From assembly GCF_902459465.1 (NCBI RefSeq), contig NC_047077.1, positions 1,550,001 through 1,614,000 of the forward strand: DNA of 64,000 bases, in the 5' to 3' direction. Below, one piece after another: positions 1 through 11,000 of this stretch (the stretch's first letter is position 1; each line of letters begins with the position of its first letter). The DNA is from Asterias rubens (taxonomy: Eukaryota; Echinodermata; Asteroidea; Forcipulatida; Asteriidae). The position numbers and the translations under genes were made by a program. The notes below the pieces were generated by a model. That model saw only the letters and a list, made by a program, of their open reading frames with translations, was not told the DNA's origin and did not search any database.

Positions 1-185
1 TGCTATTTTCCTGTTTTTGTAAGCTGTTGTGCCTCTTCCGCTCAAAGCTCTTTGAATCTTACATCATTCTCGTTTGTTGTTGCGTTTGTGATCGACTGTA
101 ACTTTCGGTCGAAATAATGCTGACAATATTAATATGTAGAATGGCAAGTCGACTCATCTGTATTCTCGATAGTACTGATTTACTA
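1..185. repeat. Direct repeat, copy 1 (partner at 3041-3235)
   Basis: About 185 bp closely matching 3041-3235 (shared: gaatcttacatcattctc, tttgttgttgcgtttgtgat, ctttcggtcgaaataatgct, ctcgatagtactgatttact). The block that follows each (cttctagcgcctc at 236 and 2438) suggests a broken tandem of a larger repeat, cut by the window edge. Confidence 0.85.
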
Positions 186-594
186 ATGTATAAGGTATTG
201 AGGTGTATCCTCTGGCGTATATCGGCCTGACCTAATTCTTCTAGCGCCTCTTGTATACATGTACATGGTTATGCTTCATTGAACTAGGAATGTCAACTAT
301 TTCCTTGACTTGTTATTGGAATCAATGGACGCTGATGTTGTGGTACCCGCAGATTCTCTGTGTAACAACGGGACAAACTTTAAGATGTCACACAGCTTTA
401 ATGATAGGTTGGCAAGGCACCAATTCGTTTTGAGATTAACCACGGTGGAAGGATAATATAATAAATCTGAGTAATGAGTACTAACACACATCGGTGTATA
501 GGCCTATGGGTAAAAACCAAAATATTAATATTCTTTATCTCCGATGCAAATTAAACATAATAAATCGTTTGCAGTACCCGCTGCTAAAACATGG

Positions 595-800
595 GATTCG
601 AATTGACTCTATACAGCATAGCCATCGGGAAATGTGGTCTAGTTGGTATGAGACTGTTCTAGAATTGCAAAGGTCGTGGGTTCGAATCTCACCCGAGTAA
701 CATGCCTCATTTTTTTTCACAAAACTCGGTAAGTACCGAGTTTACAAGGAATTGTTACACACATCTGAGTATATGGGTAAAAAAACTCATGTCGCACCCG
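595..800 (+). repeat. tRNA-derived SINE (family A)
   Basis: The head carries an A-box-like TGGTCTAGTTGGTATGA and a B-box GGGTTCGAATCTC. The tail has a T-run, then cacaaaactcggtaagtacc and acacacat. Other plus-strand copies are near 15546, 23400, 51414 and 63425. Confidence 0.8.
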
Positions 801-1110
801 ATTTTGGTGGATCTGGAACCTGAGATCCGATCTGGGCCAAATCGCATAGCAAATCTTTAGGAGAAAACAAGGCTTGAAACATTTCTTTTCTAAGCAAAGT
901 CGGTCACTAGCCACAACATGCAAACTTAATGTAACCTTTGCAAATAATTTGTTTTTGCTAAGCAATACTTTTATGTGATTACATTTGTGTAGTGCCTGCA
1001 TGCTCCGTGAAATAGGGACCAGTATATTAGATGCTTAACGGCATATATTTTTTTCTTACTGTGCGATTTCCATTTCAACGCAAAGGCAATCCCTAGGGCC
1101 CTACTTGGAA

Positions 1111-1660
1111 TAAACACTTGGCTGCAGGGGCGTCAATCCGCGTTGAAAGATGGGGGACGCATAACATTTACGGCCTGGGGTCCGGGGCCCGCTTTAGGGC
1201 CGGCAATTTTGTTTGTTTAGGCCGTAGATGTTCTCTATGGCAATCTAGGGAGTCTGAGGGGTGACATCCCCCTCCCAGATAGTAGAATTTAATGCATATT
1301 TCAAGCTATGGTGCACTTTTTTTGCTATCATGGTCATTGTATTTAAAATTAAAAAACAACTCAATGTAGCTTCGAAATATCCGATATTGTTTCTGCATTA
1401 TATATGCTCAGATGGCGTTTCATCCCTATCATCACCAGCATCGTCTAGGGCGGATAAAGACAAGACATTTAATTGGGTTGGAGGGGGTGGGGTTGGTGGA
1501 GGTGGGGGGCAAGCCTATTAAAAATGGGGCCTGTGATAAAGCAGGGCGCTAAGCCCTTTTTACCTTTTGTTACGGCCTGTTGTCCGGGTCCGCCAAAGGC
1601 CTAGGAAGTTTTGCATTGTAAATGCTCTGCGTTGCAATCTCAGAGAGCTACTGGCCAACG
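1111..1660. repeat. G-rich dispersed repeat with (GGTGGG)-type simple sequence
   Basis: The block acggcctg.ggtccgggg.cc with ttgcattgtaaatgctct recurs at about 1170-1260, 1560-1640 and 4650-4720. A G/T simple repeat sits at 1477-1511. No coding signal. Confidence 0.6.
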
Positions 1661-2435
1661 AAACGGAACAACAAGCCTTCAAAATTTGAGCAGTAGAATT
1701 TGGGCCTTTTCGGATTTTGGAAATGCTTGGACTTCCATTATCAATGCAAAAATGGGTATATGTAGTGGACTGTTTGTTTATACGCAAGGTTTCAAATGAC
1801 AGACAGAGACAGCACGTCACCGTGAAGTAAAACATACAGTAGCCTTTCTACAATAGAACTAAAAAGTACATTTTGGAACCTCCTTAACACATTCCGACCT
1901 AGTGGTAACCGGTCCAAGGCATCAAACATGTTTTAAAGGGACAGTCAAAATATTCCAATAATTTTTACTGCATTTCAATACACACAGAGTCTTAAGTAAT
2001 AACATTTATTTAAACAATACTGGAATCCACATTACTGGGCTATAATTTAAATTTTGTAAAGTTTGAGCTTCCCTAAACATGCCCTGATAGTTGTAAAATT
2101 TGATATAACAATGATATCAATTTTACAACTACCAGGACGTGTGCACACATACACTTGTGGAAATAAAGACGAAACGGCAATTTAGAATTTGTAGATTATA
2201 CATATTTTCCGTGATTCCTTGTTTCTACATAATTATTTGATACTTTGCTTTGGGTTGTTTCAAGAGACATTTTGCTTGAAATTTGAGGGGAAAATTATAT
2301 AACTGTTACTACATGGCTTATGTATAAATAAATTTGTGTAAATAGAAACAAACATTACAACTTACAGTTTATGCAAACTATGCATATTTTCAGGTCAAGC
2401 CATTTTTGTGTTTTTATATTGACAGCCCAAACTTA
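1661..2435. other. Unassigned stretch with a short inverted repeat
   Basis: No gene recognised. 2083-2106 and 2114-2136 pair as a hairpin (tagttgtaaaattt / aattttacaacta) with a 7-nt loop, probably part of a MITE beginning near tttaaagggacag at about 1934. Confidence 0.5.
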
Positions 2436-3235
2436 AATCTTCTAGCGCCTCCTTAGCTTATATATACGCTTCAATGAAATAGGAATGGAAGACATGTATA
2501 GAACTCTTTGTCTGTGCTGTAATTCCGTACACTGTATTTTTAAGAACACAAGAAATGCAGGGCCGCCAGGTCGATAGGAATGGCGCCCAGTCACGGCATT
2601 ATGTCCTCCCACCGAACAAAACTCAATGTTCATGCTCCTTCGCTTTGCGTATAGACATGAGGGGAAAAAATACTTGTACTCTATCAGGCGACATAAAAAT
2701 TACACTGACACATCAGTCTGATTCCAAAGCATGGTTGAGCAGTAGCCTTGATCACTTAATCATTGACAATAAATATCGGTTGAAAAGGTTTTGTTTCATT
2801 CTCAAAAAGGATCACGGTTTGCAGAAAGTGTCTTGTAGCCATCTTGGTATATATGGTCTTTCTTATAGCTCGATTTCTTTCTTGGATGCCTTCTCTGATG
2901 CTAAAACTCTCTGTCTGTCTTCTGAGGAAATGCTGGTTTTCTCTCCTCTATCCAGATGTTGGATGGTTATCCAACCAGATTTACTTGTGTCAGTTTTCCC
3001 AACCGAATTTCCAACTGTCCGCAGAAAGAGAACGTTGCTGTTTTCCCTTTTTTGTAAGCCGTTGTGCCTCTCCCGCTCGAAGCTTTTTGAATCTTACATC
3101 ATTCTCATTTGTTGTTGCGTTTGTGATCGACTGGAACTTTCGGTCGAAATAATGCTGATAATTAATTTGTAGAATGGCAAGTCGGCTCATCTGTATTATA
3201 TACCGTTTCTCGATAGTACTGATTTACTATAGTCT
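2436..3235. repeat. Direct repeat, copy 2, larger unit
   Basis: Begins with the cttctagcgcctc block and ends with the segment shared with 1-185. Read on the minus strand it gives short coding-like stretches (for example REKTSISSEDRQRVL and ERPYIPRWLQDTFC) broken by stops, so it may be a decayed gene or transposon. The plus-strand frame 2555-3172 is probably fortuitous. Confidence 0.5.
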
Positions 3236-3306
3236 GGTTCCAAGACCCAAAAATCTCTGACTACGCTCTGTCCGGTAGGGTCCGGTATCACCCAAAATCA
3301 CATGAC

Positions 3307-3328
3307 AAAAGGAGGAATTCCTCCTTTT
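3307..3328. repeat. Perfect 22-bp palindrome
   Basis: aaaaggaggaattcctcctt continuing to 3328 is self-complementary with no loop. Could be an old insertion footprint or a chance site. Confidence 0.6.
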
Positions 3329-3514
3329 TCGAAGTTGTCCGAAATGTTCCGATTGTGTTGTCGTCAACATTCGGACAGTATCGTTGATGATCGGTATGGA
3401 ATCAAGTCAGTCCTGTCGGCCGTAGATCCAGGAGTTTTTATGCCAGCTATTGTTATTTAAAGCCAAAGCAGGCGTTGTGCCTAAATAAAGCGTTTGCAAA
3501 GCGATGCGACAAGT

Positions 3515-3735
3515 TCAAAATATATAAACCTGGGAAATCGCTCCGGGATCTGGTAGGTTTGGGTTTTTTTTCTTCAAAAGCTTTTTCTCAAAGGTGTTTT
3601 GACTTGAGTGTTCATTAGACATTGATTGAGGATTAAGAGTCATGATTTTTTGAAAGTGGTAAAAACGGGGCAAATCTGGTGACTTGCTGTCGAAATTATA
3701 CGTGTTGAACCAGATTGTCATTTGCCGATCAAAAT
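3515..3735. mobile_element. Solo arm of the long-TIR foldback family
   Basis: Matches the arm of the foldbacks at 33029-33715 and 34578-35362 (cgctccgggatctggtaggt, attagacattgattgaggat, tttttgaaagtggtaaaaac, acgtgttgaaccagatt). No opposing arm is visible nearby, so this is a truncated copy. Confidence 0.75.
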
Positions 3736-3824
3736 AAGCGTTGGTAACAAATTCAGAAACTTCACAAATTATTCCCCACCTCCTTATACGAAGATCGCTC
3801 AATTGAACCGGTTTGTAAATTTCA

Positions 3825-4345
3825 GCGAATGTTGCGAAGACGGTCATTCGGAGTGATTTTCGTAAAAGCATTGGTAAGCGTTAGTAAAGCGGCGTGCGTA
3901 AGCGTTTGCAACGTTCGTAAAGGCATTGGCAAGCGTTGGTAAGCATTCGTAATATATTGGTAAGAACAGGGCCGACCGAGGACGATCGAGCTGGTGAGAC
4001 CGAGATTCAAATAGTCACTATCCAACCGCCATTTTGGCCGAATTAAACGCGAAATTCAAACATGCATGTTCGCAAGAACATTCGCCACTCTGTGAGAGGG
4101 GCAATGCGAAGCGCTTCCGTACATTCAGCAAATGTTGTGAAGACGGTAATTCACCATTGATTTGCGTAAGCATTTGGTAAGCCATTGGTACTGTTGGTAA
4201 AGCGTGCGTATTATGCGTAAGATATTGGTAAGGAGGAGTTTAGGGACGACCGAGAACATGTTCACTATCAAATTGCAACATTTGGGCGAATTCATCGCGA
4301 ATTTCAAGCAATCATATTCGCAAGATGTCGCCCAAGTGTGAGAGT
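3825..4345. repeat. Diverged tandem duplication, about 305-bp period
   Basis: 3827-4095 and 4130-4345 share gcgaatgttgcgaagacggt, a run of gcattggtaag microrepeats, ccgaccgagga, and the gcgaattcaagca / gttcgcaaga blocks in the same order. Confidence 0.65.
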
Positions 4346-4369
4346 AGCATCAAGACACACGATTCAACA

Positions 4370-5010
4370 AAACTGGGGAACATTGTGTGCCCCTCCCCCC
4401 CCCCCCCCAACCCAGGATTGAGGGCAATGACGGGACACAAGGTTAGGTCTTACACACTGCAAAACATGAGTTTCATGATAAAGGTGGACCAGAGACACGG
4501 GGGACATTTGATATTGTGTCCCCACCCCTCGAAAATGTAGTGGGGTAGGGTAGGGAGACACGGCCTTTCCACTATTTCAAGAGGGAGGTGCAAATCTGCC
4601 AACGATGGAGCATGCGTGTGTTTTGTGAGAAGCCTTTACAGCATGGGTGCGGACCCGATCAAGGGCCCGGGAAAATTTTGCATTTTAGATGCTCTGTGGT
4701 GCAATAAAGGGACAATTTTGAGGGGGGACATTTGATATAGTGTCCACCACCCTTCAAAAAGTTGTGTCATCCTTTTCCCCCAGGATTAATGTACATGGTG
4801 CGACACAAGGTTTGGTCTTACACAGTGCAAAACTTAGGCTTCATGATAAAGGTGGTCAAAAACATGGCAAGGGCAGGGAGGGATGGCAATTTGATATTGT
4901 GACCCCCCCCCCCCCCCCATCCTTCAAAAGTGTGTGGGGGGCTTGTCCCCCTGTCCCTCCCCTGATTGACGTCCATGGTGTTAAGCACACTTCTGTGTGT
5001 GCTTAGCAAA
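4370..5010. repeat. Dispersed repeat with long C runs
   Basis: Two or three copies of a unit containing gacacaaggttaggtcttac, actgcaaaac, ttcatgataaaggtgg and gacatttgatattgtg (4430-4530, 4690-4760, 4800-4930), separated by poly-C tracts. Open frames here arise from low complexity. Confidence 0.65.
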
Positions 5011-5194
5011 TGTTTATGCTTAAAGCATGGTTTATAAAATTGGGCGTAGATCTCCTGTTTTTCAAGATTTGGAACCACCCAGAGCTCGAGTCGGAAACCA
5101 CTCAGGATCAGAAAGTGCCCTTTGTAACAAGAGCTAAACAAACAATTTTTACCCAGTGTACTAATGACACTTCGGCCAAATCATAAATATTAAC

Positions 5195-5665
5195 AATAAT
5201 ATCGAAGTCTTATTTAGCGCACGTATCTACCAAACAAGGTACTCGAGGCGCTGAGGGTATACACACATTCAGAAAGATAGCTTATTGCAGTGAATTCTAA
5301 GACCCAATTATTTAGCATCTTATAATGGTTTGCAAGGTGCTAAGGCGCATACAGCAGCCACAGCCAGGAACACCAGGGCGAACTTATCTTTTATAAGTGC
5401 ACTGGATTCTTTTACATGCTCTACACAATACATGGGACCAACGCCTTTACATCCCATCCGAAGGACAACACAATGGTATAAGTGTCTTGCTTAAGGCCAC
5501 AAGTGTCACGGCTGGGGATTCACACTCTTCTCATCAGAAACACCAGAGTTTGAATTCGGTACTCTTAACTGCTCATCCACGACACTTCCACAACCAACAC
5601 CCTAAATTACTTCATATCCACAAATTATTCATTGATAATATAAACACACCAATTCAGTCGTAAAT
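5195..5665 (-). repeat. SINE-like repeat (family B, long form)
   Basis: Contains tcttatttagcgcacgtatc, aaggtgctaaggcgcatac and gtgtcacggctggggattca, the last being a degenerate reverse-complement B-box. Related copies are at 20755-21120, 24440-24620, 22590-22760, 28340-28520 and 51840-52080. Confidence 0.65.
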
Positions 5666-6108
5666 ACAGGGAAAACTTTACTTTATTCCCCTTTAATATA
5701 AACCCAGTCAGTTTCCTTTGCAAGTCCTTGCAGTGAATTACTAGAAAAAAATGCAATAGTATACACATAATGAATGTTTATGAGTGCAATGGTGCGAATA
5801 TGTTCATGAGTTGAAAGATGGAATGTTCTATTCAACGAGGCGGAGCCGAGTTCAATGGAACATTCCAGCTTTCAACGAATGGACATTTTTGCACCATTGC
5901 ACGAATGAAAAACATTCATTATTTGTTTTATATAACATCCAAGTAGATCTTTGTCATTTTGATTGAAAGATACAACTTTCAAAACAAACAAAGCGTAGGC
6001 CTACAATTTTTAATTGTAGAAGCCGAATGCTAGTAATGTTACTAATATGCCTTGCAGTAACACTGCTGCGTTACCAAAGATACGCGCACGCAGTGATGTT
6101 TTTACTCA

Positions 6109-6198
6109 GCTTTTTCGTTCCATCCGAAAAGTACCATTGCACGCTGGCAGCGTGCAATCCCAGCGTGCAATGGTACTTTTCGGATGGAACGAAAAAGC
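6109..6198. repeat. Perfect 39-bp hairpin
   Basis: Arms 6109-6147 and 6160-6198 are exact reverse complements (starting gctttttcgttccatccgaa) around a 12-nt loop that repeats part of the arm. It lies in a foldback-rich stretch (5740-6240) with repeated cgtgcaatgg and gttcaatgg-type blocks. Confidence 0.92.
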
Positions 6199-6603
6199 AC
6201 GGTGACTCAGCGTGCAATGGCACTTTTATTTGTTATCACGTGACGGACAATCCTCCAATCAAATGGCAAGGATCTGCTCGGGTGTTATATAATACAAACT
6301 TTTGAATATTTTTTACAGCCCTGCAACTTATTCGTAATAGGAAAGCAAAGTGAAGCGGTTTCCAAAAATGGGTTTTCTCCACAGCACAAAAAGTAGTTCT
6401 GTATCAAATATTAATTAACAGGATGAACAAATTAATGTTTTACCAACAACACTGAAAATCAAACAAAAGTGGATGCAATAGTTTAATTCTGATCAGCCTT
6501 TTTATTTACTCCTCCTTAAGTTTTCCTCAAAGAACATATGTGTTTATAAACAAGTAAGCTACGAACAACAGGCACTTGGAGTTGAGTCTTGAAGACTTAA
6601 CAG

Positions 6604-6991
6604 TTAAAGACATTGGACAGTATTGGTAATTGTCAAAGACCAGTCTCCTCACTTGTTGTATCTGAACATTATACACAAAATAACAAACCTGTAAAAACTT
6701 GAACTCAATTGGTCGTCAAAGTTCCGAAATAATTATGGAAGAAAACCACCCTTGTCACACGATGGTGTGTGCTTTCAGATGCTTGATTCCGGGACCTCAA
6801 AATCTAACTTTGAGGTTTCAAAATGAAATTCGTGGAAAATTACTTCTTTCGCATAAAACTATGTTACTTCAAAAGGGAGCCATTTCTCACAAGGTTTTAT
6901 ACTATCAACAGCTCTCTTTTGCTCATTAACAAGCTAGTTTTTCAGCTAAAAATAATTTTGAGTAATTACCAATGGTGTCCACTGCCTTTAA
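6604..6991. mobile_element. TTAA-flanked MITE (family 1)
   Basis: TTAA at both ends; the terminus agacattggacagtattggt mirrors accaatggtgtccactgcct. The internal consensus (tcaaagaccag, ataacaaacctgtaaaa, ggtcgtcaaag, gggagcc) is shared by the other family-1 copies. TTAA with such termini suggests a piggyBac-like origin. Confidence 0.8.
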
Positions 6992-7010
6992 AATACAAGA
7001 ATCTTACCAT

Positions 7011-7606
7011 AAAGCCTGGTTCATACTTCATGGGAATGCGAAGCAAATTTTGACATCACAAGGCTGTTTTCATAGCGAGTTCAGCACAAGTCAACTGTTC
7101 TGAATCATTCACTGCAAATCTAGCACCTGTTTGAGGCCACTTTTGGTAACAAAACTTTTAAGGTAGGTTTAAAGGTAGTGATCAACCCATTGGTGCAAAA
7201 TTAAAAAGCAATGGAACAATAGCATAAGATCACAGTTTGAGGTTTACTGTTAATAACAAATACTTCCAGCGTAACGTTCTAGTCAATGGGCCTTGACACA
7301 CTCACTGCTGTAGACAAATCAATTTAAAAAAAGAAACAAAAATACAATCAAAACTTGTTCATGGAAAAAAAGATCTAGCTTTGCTGATATTTTAAATGTC
7401 TACCCGACAACGTAAACACCTATTTTTGAAAAACAGCATAAATTCCATATGTTTAGGACCCTACTTTAAGAACTACAACAACTGCAAGCCAAAGACTTAT
7501 CAATTTTACTGTGAGATAAAGGACTCCCAAATTAACCAATAATGAAAAAACAAAAATGCTGTTTTGTTTTCCTTTTCAAGTTATCCCCAAGCAAGAGTGA
7601 CACACC
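7011..7606. other. Unassigned, presumed CHID1 3' flank
   Basis: AT-rich, no coding signal, no repeat structure recognised. If the AATAAA at 6506-6501 (minus strand) is used, this is CHID1 3' UTR. Confidence 0.4.
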
Positions 7607-7906
7607 TTAATTGTAACTGCACTGTATGAAAACATTTAGTAATTGTAAAATACCACTATTCACACTTGGTGTATCCTATCAAATGCATAAAATAACAAAT
7701 CTGAGAAAATATGAAGAACAAAACCTCAACTTTGTGTGCTTTCGGACGACTATAAAAAGTTTTCAGGAGAAATTACCTCTTTCTCAAAACTGCATTACTT
7801 CAAAGGGAGCTGTTACTCACAATGTTTCATAACATTAACAGATCTCCATTGCTCATTATCAGGTAAGTTTTAGACTAATATTACCAATAGTGTCCAGTGC
7901 CTTTAA
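7607..7906. mobile_element. MITE family 1 abutting the CHID1 stop codon
   Basis: The right end (accaatagtgtccagtgcct then TTAA at 7903-7906) is well preserved. The left end, near TTAA 7607-7610, is degraded (aactgcactgtatgaaaaca). The right TTAA contains the CHID1 TAA. Confidence 0.78.
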
Positions 7907-8001
7907 AGTAGATCATAGAAATAATCCAATCCCTGTCCTAGCTCCCATATAGATATTCCAGTTCCTAATTCCTCTGCCAATTTAAGACGAACTTCAATAG
8001 A
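7903..8001 (-). CDS. CHID1: CHID1 coding exon 12 (C-terminus and stop)
   Basis: Encodes [17 protein letters not shown] and then [15 protein letters not shown], with TAA at 7905-7903. The acceptor is tatag|TCT. The stop codon lies in the TTAA (7906-7903) at which a MITE end begins, so the 3' UTR starts inside transposon-derived sequence. Confidence 0.95.
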   Translation of the reverse strand, partial: SIEVRLKLAEELGTGISIWELGQGLDYFYDLL

Positions 8002-11000
8002 CTATAATGATATAGGGAGATAAAAAGAAAAAGAATAACTCTGGTTAGTTATTAGGATAGGGTTTGTTATTTTGTATCTTAAATAAAAAGTTGCAACCCC
8101 TTAATATGATTCATTGGCTGTCGCATCCCAGGCTGTACCCTAAGCTTGGGTGTGATCCCTCGCAACTTGGCAGCGTAAGGTTGTATGGCTTCTGGCACCC
8201 CCGACAAAGATATTGACAAAATAGGGAGACCGCCAACAAGATAGGGCTAGATCATAGAGTTACATATAAGAACTAGAGGGCGCACTGGTGATGCTTCTTG
8301 CACAAACGCGACGGGACCGCAAGAGGACAAGTGCGCCATTCTGTACGCGCGTCGAATATGAAATACACATTTGAGGGTTTTTTATTGAACGCTCACGCGA
8401 TGCTGTTTGTTCAACTTACAAAATGGCCGCACAAACACACACTGTGAGATGGCTGTTTTGTCAACTTAGAAAATGGCCGCCTGCGCGCATACCGGGGCGC
8501 GTATATAGGCCAGTGCGCCCTCTAGTTCTTATATATAACTCTATGGGCTAGATACAATGTAGATTTAGTTGGTAGAGCCCTGGCACTGTTTCAGAGGTCA
8601 CTGGTTCAAGTCTCGCTCAAGTCAATTTGTCTATGTTAAACACCTAATCAATAGGACCTAATGATAATTTTAAAACTGAGTTTATTACAGCGCTTTCTCA
8701 CACCCTGGGGCGTATCAAACCGGCAACATAGTTTGTCACTATTTTTGGCTTGATGGGGTGGTTTAGTTATATTAATAATAATAATAATAATAATTTGGGG
8801 GGCTAATCATCCTTACTCGCAGCTAAGAGCTGAATTGTGAAGGACGCGGTTACAATGTGTTCGAGAAGCAGGCATGCAAGGGCGCCTTTGGCTGCCAGCC
8901 ACATCAACTCATGACCACGGAGCACAGCCAAAGATTGAAAGTGTTTGATTTTTTTTTCCCGAGGGAGAAAAACCGGATGGTCTGGAAAACCTTTGTGGCA
9001 CAGTCGAGAACCAACGCACAAGTGAACTTACATATGGCCCCGGCCAGGAATCGAACCGGGGTCACCTTGGTGAGAGGTGAGCGCTTTACGCACAAGCCAA
9101 CCATGCCACCCGATAGATGATAGATGATGCAAAAACTCTTACCTTAAGGGACGGATAATAAACCTGATGAACCCACGGGCCATCTCTGTAAACAAGACAA
9201 ACAATTGCATTAATAAATCAGCTCTGGTAAGCATGTGAAAGACTTCTCACCATCACAATAATAATACAATAATTATCATATTTTGTTCTTAAAGGCAATT
9301 GTTTTTTGTAGGTGTATACAAATAAACCAACGTGTGAAAAACTTATTTCAATTTCAAAAGGAGGACGCCAAAAATCCAGAGAAAGTATGTCCACAATTAT
9401 CAGACTCATATTTCGGGGCAAACACTAGGATTAATCTTATCTCGAGGTAGGACGAGTAACCCGTCCTAACTTAGGATGGGTTGAATGCGTTCTAACGTCT
9501 TCGGATGCGGAACTGAACTCGTCCCAAGTCCTAAGATGTATCCTAAGTTTGGACGAGTTTGGTGAAATCGACGGCTGTTCACATAACCACAGTAGTTTAA
9601 AGTGAAATGATTCTCTTTGAGGTAGTTCAAACACAGTACTAAAAGTCAGTTTAACTCATGGTTCAACCCGAACGAGTTCAACTGTGTGTGTCTGAACGGT
9701 ACTAATAGTCCAGCTGCTAAGGCCCATATGTGGACAAATTGTGCACTTTGTGGTAAAAGCATGAAACTTCCTGCAGTTGTTATATACACCCTAAAGATCA
9801 TTTTAAGACTTGGACCCATCTTGGATCTCACCCATTTTAGGGGTGGGGCTACGTTTTAAGAAAGTGGGGGGTAACAAATTTAATATGTCAGTTTTGACTA
9901 TTTGAAAAAATATTCTGCTCATTTTTTTAGACTAAAATACATTATAACAGTTCAATAATTGTTTGAAAATTATTAACTGTCTTGAATTCTGCCCATTTTG
10001 TGGGCGGAGTCAAATTTTTAAGAAAGAAGGGGGGTAAAAAATATAATAATGTTAATTTTGACTAAATTTGCTTTTCTCTGCTAATTTTTTTTAGACTAAA
10101 ATACATAATAACAGTAAAATAGTTATTTAAATAGTCTTTATTCCTGCCCCTTTTGTGGGGGGAGTCACATTTTTTGAAAGTGGGGATAAAATAAAACATG
10201 CCATTCTAGCCCCTTGATTGTTGTACTGATGCATGCAAAACCATGTAAATACATGTATAGACATTTAATTACAATATGTCTACATTTTCAGTATGCACTG
10301 AATAATTGTTTGCAGTAACAGTGTTTACAATTTACTCACAGCACTTCTTTGCTCCCTCTTGAGAGTAAACGATTGGGTGCTAAACAAATCGAACCAGCAG
10401 TGATGCCTTGATATTGAGTATTCTTATACAGTTTTTGCCTCTCCAAATTCCCACAAGAGCTCATTCGAACTGATGATGTGGCCCGACTCTACCTATCAGC
10501 CCCCAAAATGCTATACAGATACCTCAACCAGCAATACCCAAGCATCAAGTTCACCATGTTCACAATGGGACAAGGGCAGTCTGGCAATAGCTGTCTAGAT
10601 GCCTGATCCCCACCACAAAGAAACAAGACAACACCCTCCACCACAGTTTCCAATGAAAAATAACCAACATTGACCGTTGTACACCAGTTCTTCTTCCATT
10701 ACCCTAGCATCTAAACACACCCTCTTGTTCAAGGTTCCGACAACTTGTGTCTCCGGTGTTCAATATATAGGACAGGATAGCCTTTGTCGGAGTTGTGAGT
10801 TGGTCTGTTGGAGTTGTGGGTTTGCCAGTCTGAGTGATTCAACGCCGCCTTTCTGCTTTCTTTTGTCATGTCGCTCGCCTGGCTGACAACACCCCAGCTA
10901 AAAAGGCTCTTCGCATCGCCAGCAACTCCAGGGGAGGCCTAGCACCAGCTCCTGGCTGGAAAATATCCAGAGGCCGTCCAAGATCATCTTGGGGTAAACA

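Noticed and set aside
632-705. tRNA gene
   Set aside because: The same sequence recurs four more times with a common non-tRNA tail, so it is a SINE.
2555-3172. 205-residue plus-strand open frame
   Set aside because: It overlaps a repeat, has no recognisable domain, and the opposite strand shows better (though broken) peptide-like sequence.
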